Shown piece by piece: positions 51,151-60,396 of a stretch of DNA of 64,000 nucleotides; position 1 is the stretch's first letter; every line of letters begins with the position of its first letter. The notes under the pieces were generated by a model, which saw nothing but the letters and a program-made list of their open reading frames with translations, was not told the origin of the DNA and ran no database searches. The stretch comes from Gluconacetobacter liquefaciens (GTDB lineage: Bacteria; Pseudomonadota; Alphaproteobacteria; Acetobacterales; Acetobacteraceae): assembly GCF_003350405.1 (NCBI RefSeq), contig NZ_QQAW01000002.1, forward strand, positions 615,789 through 679,788, in the 5' to 3' direction. The position numbers and the translations under genes were made by a program.

Positions 51151-53262
51151 ATGCACGATTTCCGCTCGATTCTTTTTTTCTCCACGCTGTTTACGGCCGT
51201 TGGCTTCTCTATTGCCCTGGCGCAGGAAACGCCGGTTGCGCTCGCGTCGGGAAAGGGGCCTGCCGGCCACCCCGCACGCGCGACGACACGCCCGGTGGCA
51301 CCCGCCGGCAGCCATGTCGCGCTGACGCAGCAGGATCGGGGGGAGGCGATTACAGTCAGCGCCGCCCGTCGTCCGGTCAGCGTGGATGATATCGGCTCTA
51401 GCGTGACCATTATCACCGAACAGCAGATCCAGACCCAGCAGCGTCGCGGGCTGGCGGATATCCTGGATCGGCAGCCGGGTCTGAATGTCGTACAGACAGG
51501 CGGCGTGGGTGGCACGACCTCGATTTTCATGCGCGGGAACAATTCGAACGAGGTCAAGGTCCGGATGGACGGCATGGACGTCAATGACGGCAGTTCGACC
51601 AGCGGTGCGTTCGATGCCGGACAGTTCGTGACCGATGGCATGGGGCGGATCGAGATCCTGCGCGGGCCGCAAAGCGGCCTCTATGGTGCGGATGCCATGG
51701 CCGGCGTCATCGACATTACCACCGCCCAGGGGCAGGGGCGTTTCACGCCGTTTGTCCGGCTTGAGGGCGGCGCGTATGGTACGTTCAACCAGGTTCTGGG
51801 CACGCGGGGCTGCAAGGCGCGGTTTCACTATAATATCGAGCTGTCCCATTACCGCATGGATGGGTTCAGCAACATTCCCTCCTATATCGAGCGGGCTTAT
51901 GGCGCCGACCGCCGGCAGCGGAACGAGGGGAATCGCAACGACAACCGGAGCGCCAACATCCGGCTGGGATATGACGTGACGCGGACGTTTGACCTGGGGC
52001 TGACGGCGCGCCTGATCCAGTCGAATTATCATTCCTATTCGGTCTATGATCTGCAAAGCGAGAATCTGTATGGGGATTCCGGGGTGCGGGAACAGAACAA
52101 CAAAAACCAGGCGATCGTGCGCGGCACGGCGCATCTGGTCTCGTTCAACGGGTTGTTCGATCAGGTGATCGGGCTGGGATACATGACCAACCGCAATCGG
52201 TGGACGGAGACGGGGACGAGCTATGGCAGTCCGATCAATCCGGACCCCAACTATTATCGTTCCGAACGCTTGAAGATCGACTGGCATGGGACCTTCGATT
52301 TCAAAAAGTATGGCCAGTTTCTGATTGGCGCGGAACATTTCCACGATCGCTTCAATACCAGCCATACCGCGTCCAGCATGTGGGACAGCGGGTATGATAA
52401 TTCGGCCGGCATGGATACGACGGCGGGATATGGGCAGTATCAGGGGAACTGGAACCGGATCCTGTATGGAGCGGCCAATATCCGTTATGATGCCAATTCG
52501 CGCTATGGCAACCATGTGACGTGGCGGGTGGCGCCTGCCATCCATGTGCCGGGCACTGGCACCATCATCAAGGCTAGTGCCGGGTCCGGCTTCCATGGAC
52601 CTTCGCTGTATCAGCTGTTCGCCAATCAGGTTGGTGCGGGGTATTCCGAAAAAGGCAATCCGAACCTGCGGGCGGAGCAGTTGATCGGCTATGATGCCGG
52701 GGTGGAGCAGAAGCTGCTGCATGATCGTCTGAAATTCGGTGCGACGTGGTATGATAACCGGGTGCGGAATCTGATCCAGTCGTCATTGTCGATCGATTCC
52801 TCGTATAACTACAATTATTCGTACGAGAATGTGGCGAAGGCGCGCATGTATGGCGTGGAGGCCTTTCTGAACTGGAAGGCCCGTAGCGATCTGGAATTCA
52901 ACCTCAGCTATACCTGGACCCATGCGCGCGACGAGACGGTGCATGCTGAATTGCAGCAACGTCCACAGCATAAGTTCAATTTCAATACGACGTGGACGCC
53001 TATCAGGGACCTGACTTTCTCGGGCAACATTCTTTATACCAGCGGTTGGCGCGACCTGCCGGTAATCGGCAGCGAGACCTGCAGCATCTGCGCCAAAGGG
53101 CATGGATACGTGACCATCGACGTGGCGGCCAATTACAAGATCAACCGGTTTGTTTCGGTCTATGCCCGTGCGGATAATCTGCTGAACAGGCAATATGAGG
53201 AGCCGATCGGATATTTGCAGCCGGGGCGCGGCGGGTATGGCGGTTTCACGCTCTCCTACTGA
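51151..53262 (+). CDS. btuB: TonB-dependent vitamin B12 receptor
   Basis: 703 residues from ATG 51151; upstream in-frame ATG codons at 51109 and 51130 would lengthen an otherwise good signal peptide (MHDFRSILFFSTLFTAVGFS, ending near ALAQ). The TonB box is EAITVSA at ~65-71. The plug has SVTIITEQQIQTQQRRGLAD, MRGNNSNEVKVRMDGMDVND and ILRGPQSGLYGADAMAGVID, and the barrel ends in GGFTLSY. The BtuB assignment rests on this layout plus the cobalamin riboswitch and the BtuFCD genes behind it. It moves corrinoids across the outer membrane. Confidence 0.92.
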   Translation: MHDFRSILFFSTLFTAVGFSIALAQETPVALASGKGPAGHPARATTRPVAPAGSHVALTQQDRGEAITVSAARRPVSVDDIGSSVTIITEQQIQTQQRRGLADILDRQPGLNVVQTGGVGGTTSIFMRGNNSNEVKVRMDGMDVNDGSSTSGAFDAGQFVTDGMGRIEILRGPQSGLYGADAMAGVIDITTAQGQGRFTPFVRLEGGAYGTFNQVLGTRGCKARFHYNIELSHYRMDGFSNIPSYIERAYGADRRQRNEGNRNDNRSANIRLGYDVTRTFDLGLTARLIQSNYHSYSVYDLQSENLYGDSGVREQNNKNQAIVRGTAHLVSFNGLFDQVIGLGYMTNRNRWTETGTSYGSPINPDPNYYRSERLKIDWHGTFDFKKYGQFLIGAEHFHDRFNTSHTASSMWDSGYDNSAGMDTTAGYGQYQGNWNRILYGAANIRYDANSRYGNHVTWRVAPAIHVPGTGTIIKASAGSGFHGPSLYQLFANQVGAGYSEKGNPNLRAEQLIGYDAGVEQKLLHDRLKFGATWYDNRVRNLIQSSLSIDSSYNYNYSYENVAKARMYGVEAFLNWKARSDLEFNLSYTWTHARDETVHAELQQRPQHKFNFNTTWTPIRDLTFSGNILYTSGWRDLPVIGSETCSICAKGHGYVTIDVAANYKINRFVSVYARADNLLNRQYEEPIGYLQPGRGGYGGFTLSY

Positions 53263-53266
53263 CAGG

Positions 53267-54111
53267 ATGCGGGCCTGGGGTTGGCGCTCCGCGATCTTGC
53301 TGCTGGCGGTGGTGCTGGCGGGGGGGGGGCGCGGGCCGAGCCCCGGCATCGGATTGTTTCGTTGAATCTGTGTACGGACCAGTTGCTGCTGCAACTGGTG
53401 CCGGCCCGCGATATCGTGGGTCTGTCGCCGCTGGCGCGGGATTGCGCCTATTCCGTGATGTGTCACGAGGCGGAGGCGGTGCCGGTCATTCGGCCTACGG
53501 CTGAAGCCGTTGTGGCGGCACGACCGGATCTGGTGGTGGGTGGGCGCTATGCCAGCGTGACCGCTTTGTTGGCGGCGCGGCAGGCGGGAATGCCGGTTGA
53601 ACTGTTCGACCCTGTTGAACGCCTGGTGGATGTTCCGGAGCAGATCGTGGCTGTGGCGAATGCGGCGGGCGTGCCGATGCGGGGGCGGGCACTTGCGGAG
53701 GCTTTCAGGGCACGTCTGGCGGCTCATCCTATGCCGGTTGGGGGAGCCGCTCCCTCGGCGGTGATTTATGCCGCCAATGGTTTTGTAACCCGTGCCGGTT
53801 CGCTGGCTGACGATATTCTGGTGCGCGCTGGTTTCCGCAATGCGGCGAACGGTCTGGATGGGCGGCACGCGCTCGGCGTGCCGCTGGAGAGTCTGCTGGT
53901 GCGGCCGCCCGAGCTGCTGGTCGTGGCGCGTTCGGATGTCGGCACGTCAATGGCGCAGGCGGTGCTGGATCATCCGGCCCTGCGTGATGCGTTTCCGGCC
54001 CCGCATCGGCTGTCGCTGCCTGACCGGATGTGGCTTTGTGGCTTGCCGCAGACGCTCGACACGCTGGACCGGCTGATCGAGGCCCGCACGGCACTGGAGA
54101 GTTCCCGATGA
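53267..54111 (+). pseudogene. btuF: Cobalamin-binding periplasmic protein, out of frame at a G10 run
   Basis: The ATG at 53267, 4 nt after the btuB stop and next to its ribosome-binding site CAGG, reads a proper signal start (MRAWGWRSAILLLAVVLAG) in one frame. The rest (ARAEPRHRIVSLNLCTDQLL, LLAARQAGMPVELFDPVERL, YAANGFVTRAGSLADDILVR, MWLCGLPQTLDTL) continues in another frame. The junction is a run of ten G at 53320-53329; eight or eleven G would join both frames and complete the signal peptide at GGARA. The mature part is an intact BtuF/FepB-type binding protein of ~255 residues. It is either slippage-controlled or a sequencing error. The stop overlaps btuC. Confidence 0.85.
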
Positions 54112-55112
54112 TCGACCGCCGCGACTATCCGCTGATCGCTGCGCTGGCGGTCGGTGTGCTGATGATGCTGGGGCTGTCGTTGGCCTGGGGGGACAGCCCG
54201 ATTTCGCTGCCGTCTGCCTTGGGGGATCTGATGGCTGGACGGCATAGCGTGGGGGCGATCATCGTTGGCCAGTTGCGCCTGCCCCGGGCGGTCCTCGGGG
54301 TTTCGATCGGGGCGGCGCTGGGGCTGTGTGGAGCGGTGATGCAGGGGTATCTGCGCAATCCACTGGCCGATCCTGGGTTGCTGGGTGTTTCAGGAGGTGC
54401 GGCGCTGGGGGCGGTACTGGTGTTCTATACCGGGCTGGCCGGTGTTTCGGCCCTGTTGCTACCGGCGGGCGGGCTGGTGGGGGCGCTGCTGGCGGTGCTG
54501 CTGCTGCTGGGGCTCGTGGGGCAGGGCGGGACGCTGGTGCTGCTGCTGGCAGGGGCGGCGATGAGCAGTTTTGCAGCCGCGCTGACGGCCATGGCGATGA
54601 ACCTGATGCCAAGTCCCTACGCGGCCTACGAGGTGATGCGCTGGGTGATGGGGTCGCTGACCGACCGGACCATGACCGATGTGTGGGTCAGCCTGCCGGG
54701 GACCGTCGCGGGGTGCCTGCTGATGCTGACGGCCGCGCGGGCGCTGGATGCGCTGGCGTTGGGCGACGAGGTCGCCGAGAGCATGGGGTTTCGCCTGCGC
54801 GGTCTACTGGGCATCCAGACACGGATCGTGGTGGGGGCGGCCGTCGCGGTCGGATCGTGCGTTGCGGTCAGTGGGGCGATCGGCTTCGTGGGGCTGGTGG
54901 TGCCGCATCTGCTGCGGCCGCTGACGGGCCACCAGCCTTCGCGTCTGCTGCTGCCTTCGGCATTGGGGGGCGCGCTGCTGCTGCTGGTTGCCGATGCGGC
55001 GGTGCGGTTGCTGTCGGGGGCCACCGAGATCCAGATTGGTGTGCTGACGGCGCTGATCGGGGCGCCTGTCTTCTTTCATCGGGTGATCGCCATGCGCCGG
55101 ATCATGCCATGA
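54108..55112 (+). CDS. btuC: Vitamin B12 ABC transporter permease
   Basis: 334 residues of the FecCD/BtuC family, about ten membrane segments. Motifs: QLRLPRAVLGVSIGAALGLC, GAVMQGYLRNPLADPGLLGV, YEVMRWVMGSLTD, GAIGFVGLVVPHLLRPLTGH. It forms the inner-membrane channel dimer for corrinoids. The start overlaps the btuF stop (ATGA), and its own stop overlaps the btuD start. Family members also carry iron chelates and heme; the riboswitch favours B12. Confidence 0.92.
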   Translation: MIDRRDYPLIAALAVGVLMMLGLSLAWGDSPISLPSALGDLMAGRHSVGAIIVGQLRLPRAVLGVSIGAALGLCGAVMQGYLRNPLADPGLLGVSGGAALGAVLVFYTGLAGVSALLLPAGGLVGALLAVLLLLGLVGQGGTLVLLLAGAAMSSFAAALTAMAMNLMPSPYAAYEVMRWVMGSLTDRTMTDVWVSLPGTVAGCLLMLTAARALDALALGDEVAESMGFRLRGLLGIQTRIVVGAAVAVGSCVAVSGAIGFVGLVVPHLLRPLTGHQPSRLLLPSALGGALLLLVADAAVRLLSGATEIQIGVLTALIGAPVFFHRVIAMRRIMP

Positions 55113-55876
55113 CCGGCCTGTTTGCGCGGGGGGTGAGGCTCTCGCTGGGAGGACGGAAGGTCTTGCATGGAGCGCATGTCGCGCTGGCAGCTGGCGAGGT
55201 TGTGGGGGTGATCGGCCCGAATGGCGCGGGCAAGAGCACGTTGCTGCGCGTGCTGGCCGGCCTTCAAGAGGCCGATGCGGGAGAGGTGCTGCTGGAGGGC
55301 CGCGCACTGGCGGCGATGATGCCGGGTGATAGGGCGCGGCGGCTGTCTTTTCTGCCCCAGGAGGGCGTGCCCCCGCCGCCGATGCGGGTCGCGGATCTGG
55401 TGGCGCTTGGGCGTCTGCCGCATCGGGGAGCGCGGAATGACGTGCGCGATCATGCGGCGGTGGAGGCTGCGTTGGCGGAAACGGGACTGCTTGATCTGCG
55501 TGACCGGCCGGCCAATCAGTTGTCGGGTGGGGAGCGGGCGCGCCTGCGGCTGGCGCGGGCGCTGGCGGTAGAGGCGCCCTATCTGCTGGCCGATGAACCT
55601 GTGGCGGCGCTGGACCCGGCCCATGCTCTGGCGGTCATGGCATCGTTCGGCCGCCTGGCGGACGCGGGCAGGGGAGTGGCGGTGGTGCTGCATGACCTGA
55701 CGCTGGCGGGGCGGTTCTGCCATAGGCTGGTGCTGATGTGCGACGGGCGCATCGTGGCGCAGGGGCGGCCGGCGGAGATTCTGACCGATGCGGCCATGCG
55801 TGCGGTCTATGGCGTGACCGTCCGACGGGTGGATGATGCGGTCGTGCCCTGGAGCCTGACGGGCGAACAGGCCTGA
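55109..55876 (+). CDS. btuD: Vitamin B12 ABC transporter ATP-binding protein
   Basis: 255 residues: Walker A VIGPNGAGKSTLLRVLAGLQ, Q-loop LSFLPQEGV, signature QLSGGERARLRLARAL, Walker B YLLADEPVAALDP (A in place of the usual L before the DEP is tolerated), H-loop VVLHDLTLAGRF. It energises BtuC. Its start overlaps the btuC stop. The 206-nt stretch after it (55877-56082) is strikingly A+T-rich with no evident gene and probably holds the promoter for the next operon. Confidence 0.92.
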   Translation: MTGLFARGVRLSLGGRKVLHGAHVALAAGEVVGVIGPNGAGKSTLLRVLAGLQEADAGEVLLEGRALAAMMPGDRARRLSFLPQEGVPPPPMRVADLVALGRLPHRGARNDVRDHAAVEAALAETGLLDLRDRPANQLSGGERARLRLARALAVEAPYLLADEPVAALDPAHALAVMASFGRLADAGRGVAVVLHDLTLAGRFCHRLVLMCDGRIVAQGRPAEILTDAAMRAVYGVTVRRVDDAVVPWSLTGEQA

Positions 55877-56082
55877 AGAAGGTGTGACATATCTCAAAAA
55901 AAACGAAAAAAATAATTTAAATCATCGAATTTCTGAAATTTATATCGTAACGGTGGCGTCGTTTGTCGCCCCGTCTGCACTCGCTCCGGTGATGGGGCGG
56001 ATAGTTTCATGAAAGATACACGAAAGAAACGGGCGGATACGGTTAGAGAAGGCGGGTCCTTCATCAGGGTGTACCGCTTGCG

Positions 56083-56907
56083 ATGAACGTGATTCTGAAC
56101 GATCGACTCACTTCTACCAGCTATCGGACCGTCTTTGTTTCGGACGTCCATCTGGGAACGCGCGATTGCCGTGCCGACCTGCTGGCGGAATTCCTGCGCA
56201 ACATGACCTGTCAGCGCCTGTATCTGGTGGGCGATATCATCGACGGCTGGAAGCTGAAGCGGTCATGGTTCTGGAACAGCCATCATGACGACGTGCTGAA
56301 CCTGATCCTGCGCATGGCGCGTAGCGGGACCGAGATCATCTACATTCCCGGTAATCATGACGAGATGTTCCGGCGCTGGCTGCCGCATGAACTGGAAGTG
56401 GCCGGGATCCGCCTGCGTAACCAGGCCGAGCATGTGACCGCGACCGGGCGGAAATTCCTGGTGCTGCATGGTGACGAGTTCGACAGCGTGGTGCGCTATG
56501 CCCCTTTTCTGGCGATGCTGGGCGATCGGGCCTATACGCTGGCGCTGATCGTCAACCGCTGGTTCAACCTCGTGCGGCGCCGATTGGGCTTGCCCTATCG
56601 TTCGCTGTCGCAATGGCTGAAGCGGCGGGTCAAGAGCGCGGTCATGGCCATCGACCGGTTCGAGACCGCCGTCGCGGATGAGGCCCGGCGCCGAGGCATG
56701 GACGGGGTCATCTGCGGCCATATCCATCATGCCGTGATCAAGGATCTGGGCGGCGTGTTGTATATGAACGACGGTGACTGGGTCGAAAGCTGCAGCGCGC
56801 TGGTGGAGCATCACGACGGCAGCATGGAACTGCTGGATGTAACCGATGTGTGCAACCGGTTCCCCGTGGCCGCGCCGCTGGCCTCGCGGTCGTTTGCCGG
56901 TGCCTGA
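56083..56907 (+). CDS. Metallophosphatase of the LpxH/UDP-2,3-diacylglucosamine diphosphatase type
   Basis: 274 residues with all calcineurin-like metal motifs: FVSDVHLGT, LVGDIIDGW, IPGNHDEMF, VLHGDEFD and ICGHIHHAVI. Proteins of this COG2908 subgroup resemble LpxH, which splits UDP-2,3-diacylglucosamine in lipid A synthesis, but many family members next to a glycosyltransferase are not the lipid A enzyme. It is followed directly by a glycosyltransferase (TGAGTG, no gap), so a membrane glycolipid role is likely. Confidence 0.85.
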   Translation: MNVILNDRLTSTSYRTVFVSDVHLGTRDCRADLLAEFLRNMTCQRLYLVGDIIDGWKLKRSWFWNSHHDDVLNLILRMARSGTEIIYIPGNHDEMFRRWLPHELEVAGIRLRNQAEHVTATGRKFLVLHGDEFDSVVRYAPFLAMLGDRAYTLALIVNRWFNLVRRRLGLPYRSLSQWLKRRVKSAVMAIDRFETAVADEARRRGMDGVICGHIHHAVIKDLGGVLYMNDGDWVESCSALVEHHDGSMELLDVTDVCNRFPVAAPLASRSFAGA

Positions 56908-58017
56908 GTGACGGTGGACGCGGTTTCCGCCGTCGCGCCGTCCGAGGTTACGCCGCGGACCGGCCTTGCGGCGCCGCCATTGCGTATCCTGATGGTCAGC
57001 GATGCCTGGTATCCCCAGGTCAATGGCGTGGTGCGCACCGTTTCGCGCCTGCGCGACGCGCTGGAGGCGATGGGGCATACGGTCGGGATCATTGGACCGC
57101 ATCTGTTCCGTACCATGCCGTGCCCGACCTATCCCGAGATCCGGCTGTCCATCCTGCCCGGCAGCCGGCTGAACCGGCTGATCGAACATTTCCGCCCCGA
57201 TGCGCTTCATATCGTGACCGAAGGGCCGCTGGGGCTGGCGGCGCGTCGCTGGGCGCTGCGCAACGGGCAGTGCTTCACGTCGTCCTTCCATACGCGGTTC
57301 CCGGAATATATCCGTGCCCGAACGGGATTCCCGATGGGGCTGCCCTATCGCTTCCTGCGCTGGTTTCACGGCGCGGCGGCGTTGACGCTGGTTCCGACCG
57401 CCAGCCTGCAGGAGGAGTTGCGGGGCCGGGGATTCATGCATCTGGAATGCTGGACCCGGGGGGTCGATGCCGACCGGTTCCATCCCGAAGCTGCCGTGAT
57501 CGACTGGCAGGCAATGTATGACGTGCAGGGGCCATATCTGCTCTATGTGGGGCGTGTGGCGGTGGAGAAGAATCTGGAGGCATTTCTGTCGCTGGATCTT
57601 CCGGGCACGCGGATCGTGGTGGGGGACGGGCCGGACCGGGTGGATCTGGCCGCGCGCTACCCCGATGTGCTGTTCACCGGCTATCTCACCGGCCCGGATC
57701 TGGCGGCGGCCTATGCGGCCAGCGACGTCTTCGTGTTTCCCAGCGTGACCGACACGTTCGGGCTGGTGATTCTGGAGGCGCTGGCCTGTGGCGTACCGGT
57801 GGCGGCCTTCGATGTGACGGGGCCGCGCGATATCCTGCCGCCGGGAATATCGGCGGTGGGTGCGATCGGGCCGGACCTGCGGCGCAATATCCTCGCCGCG
57901 TTGCGCGGAGACCGGGCGGCATGCCGGGCGCACGCCGCCCGCTTCAGTTGGGAGGCCTGTGCGCGTATGTTTCTCGACGCCGTCATCCGCGCGCTCCGGA
58001 CCGCGCACACGGCCTGA
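56908..58017 (+). CDS. GT4-type glycosyltransferase (family 1 fold)
   Basis: 369 residues. The N-terminal Rossmann domain is ILMVSDAWYPQVNGVVRTVS. The C-terminal nucleotide-binding domain has PYLLYVGRVAVEKNLEAF, FTGYLTGPDLAAAYAASDVF and VFPSVTDTFGLVILEALACG, the E-x7-E retaining-enzyme motif. The start is GTG 56908 immediately after the TGA of the phosphatase gene; an ATG at MVSDAWY would truncate the fold. It probably transfers a hexose or mannose-type sugar to a lipid acceptor. Coupled to the phosphatase, it suggests glycolipid synthesis. Confidence 0.88.
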   Translation: MTVDAVSAVAPSEVTPRTGLAAPPLRILMVSDAWYPQVNGVVRTVSRLRDALEAMGHTVGIIGPHLFRTMPCPTYPEIRLSILPGSRLNRLIEHFRPDALHIVTEGPLGLAARRWALRNGQCFTSSFHTRFPEYIRARTGFPMGLPYRFLRWFHGAAALTLVPTASLQEELRGRGFMHLECWTRGVDADRFHPEAAVIDWQAMYDVQGPYLLYVGRVAVEKNLEAFLSLDLPGTRIVVGDGPDRVDLAARYPDVLFTGYLTGPDLAAAYAASDVFVFPSVTDTFGLVILEALACGVPVAAFDVTGPRDILPPGISAVGAIGPDLRRNILAALRGDRAACRAHAARFSWEACARMFLDAVIRALRTAHTA

Positions 58018-58042
58018 CGGCATTTGTGCGGGTAGAGCAGAT

Positions 58043-58135
58043 CCTGTTTGAATGCGTGCATTCAGACAGGTGAAGATGCTCGTAAAAACAATAAACTAGA
58101 GCATTTTCATCGAGCCGGTTTTCGGTGGAAATGCT
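58043..58135. repeat. Pair of REP-like palindromic hairpins
   Basis: CCTGTTTGAATGC (58043-58055) pairs with GCATTCAGACAGG (58058-58070), 12 of 13. AGCATTTTCA (58100-58109) pairs with TGGAAATGCT (58126-58135), 9 of 10, within a GAGCATTTTC context like short palindromic repeats I remember from alphaproteobacteria. They separate convergent genes, with the second stem touching the stop codon of the gene at 58136. Confidence 0.55.
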
Positions 58136-58894
58136 TTAGCGCACCTGGCGCAGCAGGCCCGACAGGGCCGCGCCGACCAGAGAGCCTTCGGCCGCCGCCG
58201 TCGCCTTCTCGCCGCCCATATAGGGCGACAGCGCATGGGCCAGGCCCGGCATCGTCAGCGTCTGCAACCACACGCGGCCGGGGCCGGTGAGGCGGGCCAT
58301 GAAGAAGCCGTTATCGCCGAACAGCTTGTTGCGGATGCCCGGCAGCATCGTGACGTCGAACGAGACCGTATCCTCGAACATGCCCACCAGGCCGGGGTGG
58401 ACGTCGACGACCTCGCCTGGTGCCAGATCATGGGGGATGATTTCGCCGCCCAGCATGCTCCAGAACGTGCCGTGGCCGGCGACACGTTGCAGCCGGAATC
58501 CGTCGCCGCCGAAAATGCCCGCACCGAGGGAGCGCTGCATGGCAAGGTCCAGCGTGACGCCGGGCGTCGCGCACAGGAAACCATGGCGATGCACCAGCAT
58601 TGCCCGGCCGCCGCCGAGCTGATGTTCCAGGATATGGCCCGGCAGGCGCGTGGCGAACGCGACCAGGCCGGACGTCTGTTCGGCAGTGAATTCGGTCATG
58701 AAAAGGCCCCCGCCGGCCAGCGAACGGCGCACGGCACCGAACAGCCCGCCCATGCCGGCCCCCGTCGTGGTGGTGGACAGCGTGACGTTCGGTGTCTTCC
58801 AGGCCAGTTCACCCGTTTCGGCGACCAGCCGTTCGCCGGCCTCCAGCATGACGCGCAGAACGGGAAAGATCGAACCGTCGATGGTCGTGCGCAT
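58136..58894 (-). CDS. AIM24/TIGR00266-family protein
   Basis: 252 residues from ATG 58894 with AAGG upstream. Sequence runs GAGMGGLFGAVRRSLAGGGL, TRLPGHILEHQLGGGRAMLV, GVTLDLAMQRSLGAGIFGG and GHGTFWSMLGGEIIPHDLAP, a Gly-rich trimeric beta-prism fold found in bacterial TIGR00266 proteins and in mitochondrial AIM24. The role of bacterial members is unknown; no catalytic residues are evident. Cytoplasmic, no signal. Confidence 0.85.
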   Translation of the reverse strand: MRTTIDGSIFPVLRVMLEAGERLVAETGELAWKTPNVTLSTTTTGAGMGGLFGAVRRSLAGGGLFMTEFTAEQTSGLVAFATRLPGHILEHQLGGGRAMLVHRHGFLCATPGVTLDLAMQRSLGAGIFGGDGFRLQRVAGHGTFWSMLGGEIIPHDLAPGEVVDVHPGLVGMFEDTVSFDVTMLPGIRNKLFGDNGFFMARLTGPGRVWLQTLTMPGLAHALSPYMGGEKATAAAEGSLVGAALSGLLRQVR

Positions 58895-59116
58895 GGGGCC
58901 AGCCTTCTGCCTTGGGATGCCGGTCTTGCCGGCGACGGGAGAGGGGTATCCTATTGCAGGGCTTGCCGGATGCTGAATAATTTCGTGCATTGAACGGGCA
59001 GCCGGGCAGGGCGTTTATGCCAAGGCGCCATCCGGCCGGATGGACCGGCGGCTGAAAACGTCTTAACGGGGCCGGAGGCCGAGGATCAGCCCGGCGCCGT
59101 AGGAAGGAAAGTCGTC

Positions 59117-59395
59117 ATGGAACGCGCCATTGCCATCGTCACTGGCCTGCTGGTGGGGCTGTTCAGCCTGATCCTGACGGCCGTTGCCGCGATCGAGAAT
59201 CTGGCGCGAGAGATTCTGGCCAGCGGCGGCATAAGGGGCGAGTTTCAGACGGCGCTTCTGATCGTCCTGCTGGTGACCTTGGCGATCGGCGCCTTCCGGC
59301 TGTTCGGAGGTGTCTTCGCTGTTCTGATCGGCGTGGTGCTGATGCTGATTCTGCTGCACGCCCTGCTGGTGACAGCGGGCGTGCCGATACATTGA
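59117..59395 (+). CDS. Small two- or three-span membrane protein of unknown function
   Basis: 92 residues from ATG 59117 behind AGGAAGGAAA, a strong ribosome-binding site. Hydrophobic stretches cover ~4-28 (AIVTGLLVGLFSLILTAVAA), ~45-60 and ~62-90 (GGVFAVLIGVVLMLILLHAL). No domain recognised. First of a run of small genes that extends to 60396. Confidence 0.65.
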   Translation: MERAIAIVTGLLVGLFSLILTAVAAIENLAREILASGGIRGEFQTALLIVLLVTLAIGAFRLFGGVFAVLIGVVLMLILLHALLVTAGVPIH

Positions 59396-59472
59396 AGCAT
59401 TCGCATTTTGTCTGACGGGTGGGCTGAAGGCTCCGGTGCCGCAGCCGCCTGACCTGAGCCGGGACGACGCGA

Positions 59473-59721
59473 TCAGCGCAGACGGCGGAAGGCGGCGCAA
59501 CGCGACAGGCCGGCCGACATCTGGCGCACCGAGGCGACATAGGCAGGCCACGGCAGGCCCCGGTAGGCAGCCCGGAATGGCCGCTCCACGCAAAGGCCCC
59601 TTCCGGTCGGCTGTGCCGGAGGCGCGTTATGACGGCCGCCGGCACAGGCAGGTTGCCGGGCTCCGATCCAGTCATGGACCAGAATATGCCCGATAATGCC
59701 GGCCGCGTGTGTCATCGCCAT
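59473..59721 (-). CDS. Small protein of unknown function
   Basis: 82 residues starting MAMTHAAGIIGHILVHDWIG, with CAGGAGGACC directly before the ATG at 59721, one of the clearest ribosome-binding sites in the region. Internal CAGGRHN and three further Cys could bind metal. No family recognised, and the Arg/Pro-rich composition means it could still be chance. Confidence 0.45.
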   Translation of the reverse strand: MAMTHAAGIIGHILVHDWIGARQPACAGGRHNAPPAQPTGRGLCVERPFRAAYRGLPWPAYVASVRQMSAGLSRCAAFRRLR

Positions 59722-59876
59722 GGTCCTCCTGTCCTGAATGTCCGCAATCAACACGGAAATATCAGCAAAGTTCAGACACAAACACGAGAATTATTCCCCC
59801 TGATGGCTACCGGGACCGCCACCAGGGCTCCATACCCGTCACCTCCGGCCTGTCCCGGTCTCCGTCGGCATCCACG

Positions 59877-60011
59877 CTACCAGGCCTGTCCGAACAGCAG
59901 GATGCACGCATAGAACAGCAAAAGGGCGACGATGCCGCCGACCATGACGCTCCAGTAACCGACCGAGCGCGGTGGGGTCGCGGAAATGCCGCGTGTCATC
60001 ATATGGGCCAT
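59877..60011 (-). CDS. 44-residue single-span membrane protein
   Basis: From ATG 60011, preceded by AAGGAGG at good spacing. MAHMMTRGISATPPRSVGYW is followed by one membrane helix (SVMVGGIVALLLFYACILLF) and GQAW. Small hydrophobic proteins of this shape often are accessory subunits of membrane complexes, but no partner is visible nearby. Too short for a confident family call. Confidence 0.6.
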   Translation of the reverse strand: MAHMMTRGISATPPRSVGYWSVMVGGIVALLLFYACILLFGQAW

Positions 60012-60201
60012 GGCTGCCTCCTTGTGGCCGAGGGTCGTTTTTACCAGGTGTGCCCGCTGCTGGATCTGGGATCTCCCGCCGCCGGAACAAGGCATGTCGG
60101 CCGATCACATCCGCACGATCCATCGGTGCGGATTTTCTTGTCCGGTGCCGGGCAATGCGGGCATGCTGGCGCCTTTCTTCCCTTCGATCAGGATATTGCA
60201 C

Positions 60202-60396
60202 ATGCGTTTGCGCCTGCTTCTTTCCAGCCTGGCCGTCGTGGCGCTGATCGGCGCTTCGGCGCCGGCTTCCGCCGCCGCGCCGTGTCGGGACGCCAAGGGC
60301 AAGTTTACCGCCTGCCCCAAGCCGAAACCTGTGAAATGCCGCGATGAAAAAGGGCGATATGCCAAATGTCCGGCTCAGTCCGCCACTCCGGGCTGA
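60202..60396 (+). CDS. Small secreted protein with two Cys/Lys-rich repeats
   Basis: 64 residues: signal peptide MRLRLLLSSLAVVALIGASA (cleavage near ASAAA), then two similar units, CRDAKGKFTACP and CRDEKGRYAKCP, each with a Cys pair 10-11 apart. It is probably exported to the periplasm, with the Cys pairs as disulfides or a metal site. AGGATAT precedes the ATG. No known function. The following 486 nt (60397-60882) contain no reading frame I can support. Confidence 0.65.
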   Translation: MRLRLLLSSLAVVALIGASAPASAAAPCRDAKGKFTACPKPKPVKCRDEKGRYAKCPAQSATPG

